The notes under the pieces are model-generated. The model did no database searches. It was not told where the DNA came from and saw nothing but the letters and a program-made list of their open reading frames with translations. A stretch of DNA of 64,000 bases from Halorubrum sp. PV6 (lineage in GTDB: Archaea; Halobacteriota; Halobacteria; Halobacteriales; Haloferacaceae): positions 1,116,001 through 1,180,000 of the forward strand of contig NZ_CP030064.1 of the NCBI RefSeq assembly GCF_003990725.2, written 5' to 3'. Numbering within the stretch: position 1 is the stretch's first letter; every line of letters starts with the position of its first letter. Shown here one piece after another: positions 25,776 through 35,716 of this stretch. The position numbers and the translations under genes were made by a program.

Positions 25776-26600
25776 ATGCTCACGCTCACGTCCGACTTCG
25801 GCTCCCCGTACCCCGCCGCGATGAAGGGAGTGATCCGCCGGCACACCGACGCCGAGATGATCGACGTCGCTCACGACCTCCCGCGCGGCGACCCGCGGGC
25901 GGCCGCCTTCTGGCTCCGGTTCGTCCTCCCGGAGTTCCCACCTGCGGTTCACTGCGCCGTTATCGACCCCGGCGTCGGGACCGACCGCGACGCGCTCGTC
26001 GTGCGGGCGGGCGCCCACGTCATCGTCGCGCCGGACAACGGACTGGCGATGCCGCCCGCGCGAGCGCTCGCCGGCGAGGACGGCGTCGAGGCGTTCGTCG
26101 TCGACACCGACGACCCCGCCAGCGAGACGTTCCACGGTCGGGACGTGTTCGCGCCCGTCGCGGCCCGAATTCGGGAGGCGCTCGACGCCGACGAGAGGGC
26201 ACAGACGCCGGAGATGGTCGCGGCCGTGCTCGCCGACGCGGACGACCTCTCGCCGGCGGCGGACCCGGTCGACCTCGCCTTCCCCGAGCCGAGCGTCGAG
26301 CGCGACGACGACGGCGACCCCGTCGCCGTCGAGGGGGAAGTGCTGGTCGTCGATCGGTTCGGCAACGTCGTCACGAACGTGCCCGGCGAGCTGGTCCGCG
26401 GGCGTGAGTGGGTCCGCGTCAACGACGAACTCACCCCGGTCGCGGAGACATTCGGCGCGGTCGAGCCGGGCGAACGGCTCGTCACCGTGGGGAGCCACGG
26501 CTACGTGGAGTGCGACGTAAACGACGGGCGCGGCGACGGAACCTTCGACCTGCGACCGGAGGAGTCGGTGCGAATCGTCGCCGACAACGTCAGCCTATAA
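25776..26600 (+). CDS. SAM hydrolase / SAM hydroxide adenosyltransferase (DUF62)
   Basis: A 274-residue member of the duf62/fluorinase-like fold, which splits S-adenosylmethionine with hydroxide to adenosine and methionine. It opens MLTLTSDFGSPYPAAMKG, with the conserved SDFG Asp. It also contains VIDPGVGTDRDALVV, the catalytic-site APDNGL, and a C-terminal beta-barrel with VDRFGNVVTNV. Length and all core motifs are intact. ATTTAAG at 25745-25751 is the likely TATA element for a leaderless transcript. Confidence 0.93.
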   Translation: MLTLTSDFGSPYPAAMKGVIRRHTDAEMIDVAHDLPRGDPRAAAFWLRFVLPEFPPAVHCAVIDPGVGTDRDALVVRAGAHVIVAPDNGLAMPPARALAGEDGVEAFVVDTDDPASETFHGRDVFAPVAARIREALDADERAQTPEMVAAVLADADDLSPAADPVDLAFPEPSVERDDDGDPVAVEGEVLVVDRFGNVVTNVPGELVRGREWVRVNDELTPVAETFGAVEPGERLVTVGSHGYVECDVNDGRGDGTFDLRPEESVRIVADNVSL

Positions 26601-26617
26601 ATAGCGGACCGGGCGGG

Positions 26618-27079
26618 TCAGAGTTCGACGCCGGACGGGATCAGGCTCTCGTTCCGCAGGAGGTTCCCCTCGTGGTCGTACACGAGGAACGTGTCCTTGT
26701 CGTAGGCGACGAGCCGCTCGCCGTCGGTCTCGATCTCGACCCGGTAGCGCGCGTCGTCGTCGCCCGCCGAGTCGCGAGCGGCGTGGATGAAGGGGAGTAC
26801 GTCTGTCGCGGTCTCGTTGAGTTCGAGGATGAAGTCGCCGGTGTAGCGGTTGGTCACGGCGACCACGCCCTCCGCGTCGTCGGCGGACGACAGCGGCTCG
26901 CGGAGCCGGAACGCCACGTCGATGTCCTCGGCGTCGAGGAGGTCGCCGCCTGTCCCAACGAGTCGGTCCCGGAGGAGGTCGTCCGGTCCGTGGAAGTCGA
27001 TCCGGACCAGCGGAGTGCCCTGCTGGCCGGCGCCGGCGTCCACGCCCTCGACCGTCAGATCGAAATAATCACGCCGCAT
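26618..27079 (-). CDS. conserved haloarchaeal protein, DUF5793-like
   Basis: A 153-residue soluble acidic protein beginning MRRDYFDLTVEGVD and ending NLLRNESLIPSGVEL, with a central VTNRYTGDFILELNE. These landmarks match the haloarchaeal DUF5793 family as I recall it. The pattern is alternating beta strands with no membrane segments and no catalytic signature. Convergent with the SAM hydrolase gene and divergent from pilB. Function unknown. Confidence 0.75.
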   Translation of the reverse strand: MRRDYFDLTVEGVDAGAGQQGTPLVRIDFHGPDDLLRDRLVGTGGDLLDAEDIDVAFRLREPLSSADDAEGVVAVTNRYTGDFILELNETATDVLPFIHAARDSAGDDDARYRVEIETDGERLVAYDKDTFLVYDHEGNLLRNESLIPSGVEL

Positions 27080-27150
27080 TGCCTATATTCACATTAGCGG
27101 TCGCGCCGTATGAACGTAACGGGCGGATCGGATACCGCCGACCGCCGGGG

Positions 27151-27160
27151 GGATTATAAA
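27151..27160 (+). promoter_or_regulatory. TATA-like box of the pilB-pilC operon
   Basis: GGATTATAAA about 32-41 nt before the ATG at 27192, implying a leader of roughly 10 nt. Confidence 0.5.
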
Positions 27161-27191
27161 CCCTCACGGCACATACGACAGCATACCGATA

Positions 27192-28856
27192 ATGGCGAGT
27201 GACGCGCGTGACACGGACGACCGCTTCGAGGCTCTCCGGAGGCGTCTCTCCCGGACGCTGGAGGTGCTTCGAGGCGTCGACATCGACGTGCGTCCCTTCA
27301 GACCGGGCGACGACGGCCCGCTCTCCTCGTTCGTCGTCCCGGACGGCGAGACCGAGGTCGACCGCTACTGGGTGAACGCGCCGTACGCGTTCGTCGTGAT
27401 CACCTACAACGACGAGGAGAGCGAACACCGCTACTACGCGGTGGAACCGGATCTGGACCGCTTCGAGCGCGACCTCCTCGACCGCGTGGTCGACGACATC
27501 CGCGACCCGCTCTTATACCGCGAGGGGACCGGCCGCGCGGACGTGGAGACGCTCACGACCGAACTCGAGGGGCTGTTGGAGGGGTACGGCGTCGACGTCG
27601 GGATGGACACGTTCCACGCGTTGGTGTACTACCTCTACCGCGACTTCCGCGGCTACGGCAAGGTCGACCCGCTGCTCAACGACCCCCACATCGAGGACAT
27701 CTCGTGTGACGGCTACGACCTGCCGATCTTCGTCTACCACGACGAGTACACCGACATCGAGACCAACGTCTCCTACGGGGAGTCGGCGCTGGACAACTAC
27801 GTCATCCGCCTCGCCCAGCAGTCCGGACGCCACGTCTCCGTCGGCGACCCGATAGTGTCGACGACGCTCCCGGACGGCTCCCGCGCCGAACTCTCGCTCG
27901 GTGAAGAGGTGACGCCGCGCGGCTCTGCGTTCACGATCCGGCAGTACGCCGAGGACCCGTTCACCCCGATCGACTTGATCGAGTACGGCACGTACTCGAT
28001 AGCACAGATGGCGTACTTCTGGCTCTGTATCGAGCACAACAAGAGCCTCATCTTCGCCGGCGGGACCGCCTCCGGGAAGACGACCTCGATGAACGCGGTG
28101 TCGATGTTCGTCCCGCCGCGCGCGAAGGTGTTGACTATCGAGGACACCCGCGAACTCTCCCTGTACCACGACAACTGGCTCTCCTCCGTCACCCGCGAGC
28201 GACGCTACGAGGGCGCCGACATCGACATGTACGACCTGCTGCGCTCGGCGCTCCGCCACCGGCCGGAGTACATCGTGGTGGGAGAGGTGCGCGGCGACGA
28301 GGCGATCACGCTGTTCCAGGCGATGAACACCGGCCACACCACCTTCTCGACGATGCACGCCGACTCCATCGAGACGGTGATCAACCGCCTGGAGAACGAG
28401 CCGATCAACGTCCCGCGAGCGATGGTCCAGTCGCTGGATATGCTCTCGATCCAGACGCTGACCCGCTCGGGCGACCAGCGGGTCAGGCGGGCGAAGACGA
28501 TCGGCGAGATCGGCGGCATCGACCAGCGGACCGGCGAACTCGACTACTCGTCGGCGTTCCAGTGGAACCCCGAGACCGACGAGTTCACCCGGAACGACTC
28601 GTCGCTCATGACGGAGATAGCCGACGAGCGCGGCTGGTCTCGGTCCGAACTGCTCCGTGAGGTCCGCCGTCGGGAGCAGTTCCTCACGCTGCTCCGCTCG
28701 CTCGACGTCACCGACTACCGGGCGTTCACCGCCCTCGTCAACGAGTACTACGCCGACCCCGAGCGCGTGATGGACCAGCTCGAAGAGCGAACCGACGGCG
28801 AGGTCGATCGGCCGGAGACGAGGGGCCCGACCGAACAGCGCCCCGACGGCGGATGA
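27192..28856 (+). CDS. type IV pilus assembly ATPase (PilB/GspE family)
   Basis: A 554-residue secretion ATPase that powers pilin polymerisation. An N-terminal domain (~1-180) precedes the RecA-like core with Walker A GGTASGKTTSMN (~290), the Asp box DTRELSLYHDNW, Walker B EYIVVGEVRGDEA (~360) and His box GHTTFSTMHADS. The substrate-facing HYRDFRGYGKVDPLL-like region (YRDFRGYGKVDPLLND) is also typical. Its stop overlaps the pilC start (ATGA). No pilin genes with a prepilin signal are nearby, so pilins must be encoded elsewhere. Confidence 0.93.
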   Translation: MASDARDTDDRFEALRRRLSRTLEVLRGVDIDVRPFRPGDDGPLSSFVVPDGETEVDRYWVNAPYAFVVITYNDEESEHRYYAVEPDLDRFERDLLDRVVDDIRDPLLYREGTGRADVETLTTELEGLLEGYGVDVGMDTFHALVYYLYRDFRGYGKVDPLLNDPHIEDISCDGYDLPIFVYHDEYTDIETNVSYGESALDNYVIRLAQQSGRHVSVGDPIVSTTLPDGSRAELSLGEEVTPRGSAFTIRQYAEDPFTPIDLIEYGTYSIAQMAYFWLCIEHNKSLIFAGGTASGKTTSMNAVSMFVPPRAKVLTIEDTRELSLYHDNWLSSVTRERRYEGADIDMYDLLRSALRHRPEYIVVGEVRGDEAITLFQAMNTGHTTFSTMHADSIETVINRLENEPINVPRAMVQSLDMLSIQTLTRSGDQRVRRAKTIGEIGGIDQRTGELDYSSAFQWNPETDEFTRNDSSLMTEIADERGWSRSELLREVRRREQFLTLLRSLDVTDYRAFTALVNEYYADPERVMDQLEERTDGEVDRPETRGPTEQRPDGG

Positions 28857-30994
28857 TCGCGTACATCCCGCTCGTCGCCGCGGTCGCCGCCTGTCTCGCC
28901 CTGCTCTTGCCATCGGTTGACGACGGGGCCAACTTAGTCGTCACCCGGATCGCGATGCTCGTCTTCGGCGAGTACGTCGGCGAAGACGGCCCGCGTCGCC
29001 GGCGACAGCGCGACCTGTTGCGCGCGGCCCACATCGCGGGGACACACCGGGCGTACGCCGCGAAGACGCTCCTGTACGCGGCCGTCCTCGGCGTCGCCGG
29101 AAGCGTCATCGGGGTCTACGCCGCCGCCGGGCTCCTCTCGGCGCTCGAAGTCACGGAGGCGACGCTGCGAGCCACCCTTCCGGCGTCGCTCGGGTTCGTC
29201 GCCGGGCTGACGCGGCTCACGTCGCTGCAACTCCCCGAACTGTTCCTCCTGTTGACGCTGGCGTCCGCGACGCTCGGCTCCGCGCTCTCGATCGGCGTGT
29301 ACTACGGGCGGTGGGAGCTCCTCAACCAGCGAGCCCACGCGCGGGGGACCGAGATCGACGCGACGCTTCCCCGCACCGTCGCGTTCATGTACGCGCTCTC
29401 GCGGTCCGGCATGCCGTTCCCGCGCGTGATGGACACCCTCGCGAAAAACGAGGCGGTGTACGGCGAGGCGGCGACGGAGCTGTCGGTCGCCGTGCGCGAC
29501 ATGAACGCCTTCGGCACCGACGCGTTGACCGCGCTCCAGCGCACCTCCCGGCGCACGCCCAGCGAAGACCTGGCCGACTTCGCGGAGAACCTCGCCTCCG
29601 TCCTCGGGACGGGCCAGTCCATCTCGACGTTCCTCAACGACCAGTACGAGTTATACCAAGAGGAGGCCGAGGCGAAACAGCAGCGCTACCTCGAACTGCT
29701 CTCGACGTTCGCGGAGGCGTACGTCACCGCGCTGGTGGCCGGGCCGCTGTTTTTCATCACCATCCTCGTCGTGATCGGCCTCGTGTTGGAGGACACGCTC
29801 CCGCTCTTGCGCGCCGTGGTCTACGTCGCGGTGCCGCTGGCGACGTTCGGGTTCGTCGTCTACGTCGACAGCGTCACGCAGGGGGTCGGCGGGACGGAGA
29901 GCGTCAACCTCTCGAAACTGGCCGACACCGACTCCGAGGCCGACCGCGACGCGGGTACGATCCCCCTCGGCGACGGGGCGAAGGCGGACGGCGGCGTGGC
30001 ACACGACGCGGCGACCGACCCGTGGCACGCGAGCCGGGAGCGCCTGCAGCTGTTCGACCGGATCCGGTGGCTCCGCCAGTGGGCCGCCTCGCCGGTCGAG
30101 AGCGTCCTCGCCGCGCCGCGGTCGGTGTTCCTCCTGACCGTGCCGCTCGCGCTCGGCGGCCTGCTCGTGACCGCGTTCCCGATCACCCTCGGCCCGCCCA
30201 CGGCCATGGTCGCGCAGGTCGAGCGACCGATAGTCGTCGCGACCGCGCTCGTCCTCGCGAGCTACGCGATCGTCTACGAGATCCGGAAGCGCCGCGTCCG
30301 GAAAATCGAGGCGGCGGTCCCCGACTTCCTCGACCGCTTCGCTAGCGTCAACGAGGCGGGCACCTCCGTGGTCGGCAGCCTCCGACGCGTCGCCAAGTCG
30401 AACTTGGAGGCGCTGTCCGAGGATCTCCAGCGCACCCGGCGCGACATCGACTGGGGCGCCGACGTGGGGACCGCCCTCCGCCGGCTGGAACTGCGGGTCC
30501 GGTCGCCGATGACCTCGCGGGCCGTCGCGCTGATCACCAACGCGATGCGCGCCAGCGGCGATGTCGCGCCCGTCCTCCGCATCGCGGCCGACGAGTCGCG
30601 CGCGACGTGGGCGCTCCGTCGCGAGCGCCAGCAGGTGATGGTGACGTACCTCATCGTCATCTACATCTCCTTCCTCGTGTTCCTCGGGATCATCGCCTCG
30701 CTTTCGGTGTCGTTCATCCCCGCGATAGAGGACGCCGCGATGTCGGGCGCCAGCGCCGGCACGGAGAGCCTTCCCGGTACGCCGAACGCGCCGGGCGGGA
30801 TCACGGAGGGGCTCGGCGACATCAACGCGACCGCCTACGAACAGCTGTTCTTCCACGCCGCTTCGATCCAGGCGATCTGCTCGGGGCTCGTCGCCGGGCA
30901 GCTCGGCGAGGGGTCGGTCCGTGACGGCGTGAAACACGTCGTCGTGCTGCTACTCCTGACGCTCGCGGTGTTCCTCGTCATCAACGCGCTGTGA
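28853..30994 (+). CDS. type IV pilus inner-membrane protein (PilC/TadC, T2SSF family)
   Basis: A 713-residue polytopic membrane platform protein partnering the ATPase. Two T2SSF cytoplasmic domains are visible, ~165-300 (RTVAFMYALSRSGMPFPRVM) and ~490-640 (DFLDRFASVNEAGTSVVGSL), each bracketed by TM helices, with pairs at the N-terminus, middle (~300-345), ~425-470 and C-terminus. The double-domain form is standard for haloarchaeal PilC. It is translationally coupled to pilB through a 4-nt overlap. Confidence 0.93.
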   Translation: MIAYIPLVAAVAACLALLLPSVDDGANLVVTRIAMLVFGEYVGEDGPRRRRQRDLLRAAHIAGTHRAYAAKTLLYAAVLGVAGSVIGVYAAAGLLSALEVTEATLRATLPASLGFVAGLTRLTSLQLPELFLLLTLASATLGSALSIGVYYGRWELLNQRAHARGTEIDATLPRTVAFMYALSRSGMPFPRVMDTLAKNEAVYGEAATELSVAVRDMNAFGTDALTALQRTSRRTPSEDLADFAENLASVLGTGQSISTFLNDQYELYQEEAEAKQQRYLELLSTFAEAYVTALVAGPLFFITILVVIGLVLEDTLPLLRAVVYVAVPLATFGFVVYVDSVTQGVGGTESVNLSKLADTDSEADRDAGTIPLGDGAKADGGVAHDAATDPWHASRERLQLFDRIRWLRQWAASPVESVLAAPRSVFLLTVPLALGGLLVTAFPITLGPPTAMVAQVERPIVVATALVLASYAIVYEIRKRRVRKIEAAVPDFLDRFASVNEAGTSVVGSLRRVAKSNLEALSEDLQRTRRDIDWGADVGTALRRLELRVRSPMTSRAVALITNAMRASGDVAPVLRIAADESRATWALRRERQQVMVTYLIVIYISFLVFLGIIASLSVSFIPAIEDAAMSGASAGTESLPGTPNAPGGITEGLGDINATAYEQLFFHAASIQAICSGLVAGQLGEGSVRDGVKHVVVLLLLTLAVFLVINAL

Positions 30995-31086
30995 GCCGCG
31001 TCGGGTCGCCCGCGTAATCGTCGAGAACACCCACACCGTCGGGCCGCGCCCACGAGACCTAAACCGATCCGGACCGACCGCCCGAT

Positions 31087-31803
31087 ATGGATCCTGAGCG
31101 AAGCGACGCGCCGTCTCCGGACGCCGCCTCCCGAGACGACTCCCGCCCGACCCTCGACGGCGAGTCGTCCGTCGACCCGCAGTCGACGTACGACCGCATC
31201 GCGGGGCACTTCTCGAAGACGCGGGAGTACGCGTGGCCCGAAGTCGAGTCGTTCGTGACCGATCGCTCGGCCGACCGCGCGCTCGACGTTGGCTGTGGCA
31301 ACGGTCGGCACGCCGAACTGCTGGCCCAGCGCGCGGACGCGGTGGTCGGCGTCGACCTCAGCCGCGAACTACTCAGGGGGGCGGTCCACCGGGCCCGCGA
31401 GCGAGGCTACGACGAGACGGCGTCGTTCGTCCACGGCGACGCGGCGCGGCTCCCGGTCGCGACCGACGCGGTCGGGCTCGCCGTGTACGTCGCGACGATC
31501 CACCACCTCCCGTCGCGGGCGGCGCGGATCGGGAGCCTCGACGAGCTCGCGCGGGTGCTCGCGCCGGGCGGGATCGCGCTGGTGAGCACGTGGAGCACGG
31601 CTCACGATCGCTTCGAGCGCGATGCGGGGTTCGATACGACCGTCGACTGGACCCTTCCGGGCGGCGAGACGGTCCCGCGGTACTATCACATCTACGCGCC
31701 GTCGGAGTTCGAGGCGGACCTCGCCGAGAGCGCGCTCGAAACCGTCTCGTTCGAGGTTTCGAGCGGGAACTGCTATGCGACGGTCACCGCGTCGACCCCG
31801 TAG
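31087..31803 (+). CDS. class I SAM methyltransferase, Trm9/ALKBH8-like
   Basis: A 238-residue methyltransferase. After an acidic N-terminal ~35 residues comes STYDRIAGHFSKTREYAWPE, typical of the Trm9/ALKBH8 tRNA wobble-uridine methyltransferase group. Then come the SAM motif ALDVGCGNGRHAELLAQR (~62-79), VVGVDLS, a DAARLPVATD post-motif and ATIHHLPSRAARIGSLDELA. In other organisms such enzymes methylate carboxymethyluridine in tRNA; a different small-molecule substrate cannot be excluded. Confidence 0.85.
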   Translation: MDPERSDAPSPDAASRDDSRPTLDGESSVDPQSTYDRIAGHFSKTREYAWPEVESFVTDRSADRALDVGCGNGRHAELLAQRADAVVGVDLSRELLRGAVHRARERGYDETASFVHGDAARLPVATDAVGLAVYVATIHHLPSRAARIGSLDELARVLAPGGIALVSTWSTAHDRFERDAGFDTTVDWTLPGGETVPRYYHIYAPSEFEADLAESALETVSFEVSSGNCYATVTASTP

Positions 31804-31830
31804 TTATCGCCCGTGATATTGGTGGAGGGG

Positions 31831-31840
31831 GATTAAATAG
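31831..31840 (+). promoter_or_regulatory. TATA-like box of the chemotaxis transducer
   Basis: GATTAAATAG 24-33 nt before the ATG at 31864, indicating a leaderless transcript. Confidence 0.6.
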
Positions 31841-31863
31841 CCCCTACCGAGCGAGTCGATACA

Positions 31864-34290
31864 ATGAGCTCGACGCGTTTACAGCGCCTCCTGCGTCGCG
31901 TGAGTCCCGACGTGATCGCTCGGAGCTATCTCGCGAAGTTTGCTATCGTCGTCGTCGTGATCATCGCCGCTATCGGCGCGATGGGCGCCGTCACCTACGC
32001 CGAGACGACCGACCAGCTCGAAGCCACCGCAGAGGAGGACTTCACCGCCGTCGCGGAGTTAAGCGCCACCGAACTCGACGTGTGGACCAGCACGCGCCGC
32101 GCGACGGTGAGCGACATCGCGGACAACGAGGCGTTCACCCGCGAGCCGGCGGTCACGAGCCGCTACCTCAGCTCGCACATGTCGCGGGCGGTCTCCGAGG
32201 TGGTCGCCCTCCATCACGTCGACCGCAAGCAGGGAACCGTGATCGCGTCGAGTCAGGAGGCCTCGTACGCCGGCAACGGCATCACGGCTCAGCCGTGGTT
32301 CGACGACAACCTCCTGTACGGCGACCAGGTCGCCACGACACCGACGTATCAGGTCAACGGCGACCAGCGAGTCGCGTACGTCGCCCTGACGCCGATGCGC
32401 GACTACCTCGTCATGGAGGTCGAACTCGCGCCGGTGGTCGCGGAGTTCCGCGAGCCGACCGCGGGGACGTTCACGACGGTCGTCCAGTCCGACGGGACTA
32501 TCGCCGCCGGCGACCGCGAGGGCGTCGCGGGCCAGCGGTACGGCGAGCGCGTTCGGTCGGCGTTTTTCGACTCGGAGCAGCCGGTCGGGTTCGTTCCGTC
32601 CACGACCTTCGACTTCGCCACCGGGACCGAGTACTTCGTCGCGTACGCGCCGGTACCCTCGGAGGACTGGTCGGTCGCGATCCACGTCCCCCGTTCAGAG
32701 GCGTACGCGCTCTCCGGGATGATCGGCCGGAACCTCCTCTTGATCGTCGGCGTCGCCGTCGTCGGACTCGGCCTCCTCGGCGCGACGCTCGGTCGGGGGA
32801 CCGTCATCGAGCTGAACCGCCTCGGCGACCGCGCCAGAGCGCTGGAGGAGGGGGCGCTCGACGTGCACCTCGACTCCGACCGCCGCGACGAGTTCGGCGA
32901 CCTGTACGGCGCGTTCTCCACGATGCGCGACTCGCTGCGCGACCAGATCGAGTCCGCGGAGACCCAGCGGGAGCGCGCGAAGTCGGCGAAGGCGGAGAGC
33001 GAGGCCTTCGCCCAGACGCTCGAAGAGCGCGCCGCGTCGTTCGGCGCGACGATGGAGGAGTGCGCGGACGGCGACCTCACCGCTCGGCTCGACGCGCGGT
33101 CGGACGACCCCGAGGCGCTCCGGGAGATCGCCGACGGGTTCAACGACGCGATGGACGAACTGGAGGCGACGATCGCCGAGGTCGACGCGTTCGCCGAGGA
33201 GGTGGCCGCAAAGAGCGAGGCCGTCACGGACGGCACCGACGAGGTCGCCGCGGCCGGGCGAGAGACGAGCGACGCGGTCGACGAGATCTCGGCGGGCGCA
33301 GAACAACAGAGCCGCCAACTCGCCGACGTCGCCGGGGAGATGGAAGATATGTCCGCGACCGTCGAAGAGGTCGCCGCGTCGGCCGACCAGGTGGCGACGA
33401 CCTCACAGCGCGCCAGCGACCTCACCGACCGCGGCCGCGAGGCGACCGGCGACGCGGTCGAGGAACTACACGCGATCGAATCGCGGTCCGAGTCGGCCGC
33501 CGAGACGGTCGAACGGCTCGAAGCCGAGATGGAGGAGGTCGACGAGATCGTCGAGGCGATCTCCGAGATCGCCGACCAGACGAACCTCCTCGCGCTGAAC
33601 GCGTCGATCGAGGCTGCCCGCGCGGGCGACGCCGGCTCCGGGTTCGCGGTCGTCGCCGAGGAGGTCAAATCGCTCGCGGAGGAGACCCAGGAGTCGGCCG
33701 CCGAGGTCGAGACCCTGATCGACGGGCTTCGGGAGCGCACCGACGAGAGCGTCGCCGAGATGGCCGCGATCCGCGAGGGCGTCGGCGAGGGCGTCGACAC
33801 CGTCGAGGAGGCGGAGGCGGCGCTCGAAGCGGTCGACGAGCGCGTGACCGAGGCCGACGACGGGGTCCAAGAGATATCCGCGGCGATGGACGCGCAAGCG
33901 TCGTCAGTCAGCGAAGTCACCGGGGCCGTCGACGACCTCGCGGGTGTGAGCCAGCAGACGACCGCCGAGGCGACGACCGTCGCCTCGACCGCCGAAGAGC
34001 AGGCCGTGACGCTCCGGGAGGTCTCCGAGCAGGCGCACGACCTGTCGTCGCGAGCGCGCGACCTCCGGGGGATGACCGACGCGTTCGATGTCGCCGCGGG
34101 GGTCGACGCGGCGAGCGACGACTCCCTCGCGGAGTCGGGATCGGGGTCGGAGGGGGAGTCGGCCGTCGAGTTCACCTTCGGGACGGCGACCGCAGGCGAG
34201 AGCGACTCCTCCGTGAGCGCCGACGGCGGCGTCACACCGGACTCTGAGCCGTCGCTGGAGGGTTTGGCGGACGGAAGCGCAGAACAGTAG
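31864..34290 (+). CDS. methyl-accepting chemotaxis transducer with extracellular Cache sensor
   Basis: An 808-residue halobacterial transducer. TM1 is at ~23-43 and an extracellular dCache-type ligand domain at ~45-275 ([36 protein letters not shown]). TM2 is at ~285-305 and HAMP at ~306-360, with a second HAMP-like segment near 395-440. A long coiled-coil signalling domain follows, with the conserved CheA/CheW hairpin tip [19 protein letters not shown] (~570-590). The Glu-rich heptads flanking it hold the methylation sites. An acidic tail ends the protein. The ligand is unknown and no che genes are in the window. Confidence 0.94.
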   Translation: MSSTRLQRLLRRVSPDVIARSYLAKFAIVVVVIIAAIGAMGAVTYAETTDQLEATAEEDFTAVAELSATELDVWTSTRRATVSDIADNEAFTREPAVTSRYLSSHMSRAVSEVVALHHVDRKQGTVIASSQEASYAGNGITAQPWFDDNLLYGDQVATTPTYQVNGDQRVAYVALTPMRDYLVMEVELAPVVAEFREPTAGTFTTVVQSDGTIAAGDREGVAGQRYGERVRSAFFDSEQPVGFVPSTTFDFATGTEYFVAYAPVPSEDWSVAIHVPRSEAYALSGMIGRNLLLIVGVAVVGLGLLGATLGRGTVIELNRLGDRARALEEGALDVHLDSDRRDEFGDLYGAFSTMRDSLRDQIESAETQRERAKSAKAESEAFAQTLEERAASFGATMEECADGDLTARLDARSDDPEALREIADGFNDAMDELEATIAEVDAFAEEVAAKSEAVTDGTDEVAAAGRETSDAVDEISAGAEQQSRQLADVAGEMEDMSATVEEVAASADQVATTSQRASDLTDRGREATGDAVEELHAIESRSESAAETVERLEAEMEEVDEIVEAISEIADQTNLLALNASIEAARAGDAGSGFAVVAEEVKSLAEETQESAAEVETLIDGLRERTDESVAEMAAIREGVGEGVDTVEEAEAALEAVDERVTEADDGVQEISAAMDAQASSVSEVTGAVDDLAGVSQQTTAEATTVASTAEEQAVTLREVSEQAHDLSSRARDLRGMTDAFDVAAGVDAASDDSLAESGSGSEGESAVEFTFGTATAGESDSSVSADGGVTPDSEPSLEGLADGSAEQ

Positions 34291-34324
34291 TCGCGATTCT
34301 ACAACGGTCGGGTTCGGGGTCGCC

Positions 34325-34609
34325 TCAGTCGGCGACCGTCTCGTGACCGGCCTGTGCGTCCTCGGCGAGCGGCGTCACGATCTGGTAGGCCGCGTACAGA
34401 CCGAGCACCGCGATGCCGGCCAGCACGAGCCCCGTCCGCAGCTGCGGCGTGAACAGGGGGGACGCGATCACGTCGCCCGCCTCGTTGGTCACCGGGACCG
34501 GGCTGAAGGGTTTGCCGGCGAGGGTCTCGATGAGCCCCATGCCGGCGATCCCGAACAGCATCAGTCCCGCGCTCAGCGCCATCGCCGCTTTCTCGATGAT
34601 GTCTGTCAT
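34325..34609 (-). CDS. small membrane protein paired with DoxX
   Basis: A 94-residue protein with two TM helices (~8-27, ALSAGLMLFGIAGMGLIETL, and ~57-80, GLVLAGIAVLGLYAAYQIV) and an exposed loop between them. It lies 13 bp downstream of the DoxX gene on the same strand and is surely co-transcribed. In haloarchaea such small proteins accompany DoxX, suggesting a two-subunit membrane complex. No catalytic signature; function not assigned. Confidence 0.72.
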   Translation of the reverse strand: MTDIIEKAAMALSAGLMLFGIAGMGLIETLAGKPFSPVPVTNEAGDVIASPLFTPQLRTGLVLAGIAVLGLYAAYQIVTPLAEDAQAGHETVAD

Positions 34610-34622
34610 TTGATGTCACCTC

Positions 34623-35147
34623 TTAACCGAGCAGGTACCGGAGCTTCGGGTGCTGTTCGACGAACGACAGCTTCTCGATGACCGCGTCGAGGCCGTAGTA
34701 CCGGCCGGCCGAGAGCATGATCATGGTCATCATCAGCAGCAGACCCATGAAGTCGCTGTTAACCAGCCCGTGACCGAAGCCGGCGTTGCCGACCCAGAAC
34801 AGGACCATGAAGATGACCCCGCCGAAGGCGGCCAGCCGGGTGAACGCGCCCGCGATCAGCGCGAGCCCGATCAGCGTCTCGAAGAGGGGCACCCCCGGCT
34901 CGATGAGCCACGCGAGGTTGTTCCCCATCCAGACGGGAATCCCGCCCAGGGCGGTGCCGGTCATCCCCTGCATGTATGCCGTCCCGTAGGTGAACGACAG
35001 CCCGTTCTCGATCACCTTCGTGATCCCGGCGTGGAAGAACCACCACCCGGTGACGACACGCAGGAAGGCGATCCAGTACGCCGCCCACGGGCCGTCCAGG
35101 GCGAACTCCACTTCGTCGACGAGGGGGTTGCTCGATTGGTATGACAT
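34623..35147 (-). CDS. DoxX-family membrane protein
   Basis: A 174-residue four-helix membrane protein of the DoxX/TQO group: AAYWIAFLRVVTGWWFFHAG, LIEPGVPLFETLIGLALIAG, FGGVIFMVLFWVGNAG and a fourth helix near MGLLLMMTMIMLSAG. Family members include the thiosulfate:quinone oxidoreductase subunit, but most DoxX proteins are redox-stress or uncharacterised. It is cotranscribed with the small membrane protein downstream. Start at MSYQSSNPL (35147); an ATG three codons earlier is possible. A minus-strand TATA-like ATAAGTACAT lies at 35181-35190. Confidence 0.88.
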   Translation of the reverse strand: MSYQSSNPLVDEVEFALDGPWAAYWIAFLRVVTGWWFFHAGITKVIENGLSFTYGTAYMQGMTGTALGGIPVWMGNNLAWLIEPGVPLFETLIGLALIAGAFTRLAAFGGVIFMVLFWVGNAGFGHGLVNSDFMGLLLMMTMIMLSAGRYYGLDAVIEKLSFVEQHPKLRYLLG

Positions 35148-35360
35148 TGTCGTCACCTTACGGTTGAACGTTGGACTGGGATGTACTTATGAACCCAAAC
35201 GGCTTTTGAGCGCCTGAAAACGCTTCTAAGCTGGCGGAAACGGCCCGCGATACTGTGGGATTTTAAGTATCGATGAGGGGCGCCGTCAACGAGAACACGG
35301 AACGTTTATCAGAACAGTTCGGCCTACGTGTAGATGCGTCAGCGACGGACGCACCCGCGC

Positions 35361-35431
35361 GCGCCGGTGGTCTAGTGGTAGGACCTGAGCCTTCCAAGCT
35401 CATGGCCCGGGTTCAAATCCCGGCCGGCGCA
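35361..35431 (+). tRNA. tRNA-Gly (anticodon TCC)
   Basis: A 71-nt cloverleaf: acceptor GCGCCGG pairs with CCGGCGC, discriminator A. The anticodon stem GAGC/GCTC closes the loop CTTCCAA, giving anticodon TCC; the T-arm is CCGGGTTCAAATCCCGG. CCA is not encoded. The 3' end is repeated twice downstream (35587-35608 and 35717-35730), marking this gene as an integration site. Confidence 0.95.
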
Positions 35432-35586
35432 TCCTCTCGCACACTACGAACGAGGAGCGACAGCGACGAGTGAGTCCGTGCAAGAGGATGCGCCAAGGGG
35501 TTTGAACCCTATCAGTCGCGCGCAGCGAGCGGTGCGAGGTGCGAGCGAAGCGAGCACCTCGACGGCGAGCGAGCACGTCTGATTCC

Positions 35587-35608
35587 GGTTCAAATCCCGG
35601 CCGGCGCA
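35587..35608 (+). repeat. 22-bp direct repeat of the tRNA-Gly 3' end (att-like)
   Basis: Identical to 35410-35431, covering the 3' half of the T-arm, the acceptor strand and the discriminator base. This is the segment usually duplicated when an archaeal tyrosine integrase inserts DNA at a tRNA. Confidence 0.75.
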
Positions 35609-35716
35609 CTTCCGACTGACTTCGTCAGTCGACGTTTGCTTCGCTTCGCTCAGCAAACTCCCTTCGGTCGTGCGCCGCCCGTACCCTCGCTCGCTCACGC
35701 CGTTCGCTCGCGAGGG

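Noticed and set aside
31233-34247. A ~1000-codon open frame overlapping the Trm9-like and transducer genes in another frame
   Set aside because: Arg/Gly/Pro-rich translation typical of out-of-frame reading in GC-rich haloarchaeal DNA; the alternative frame encodes clear known domains.
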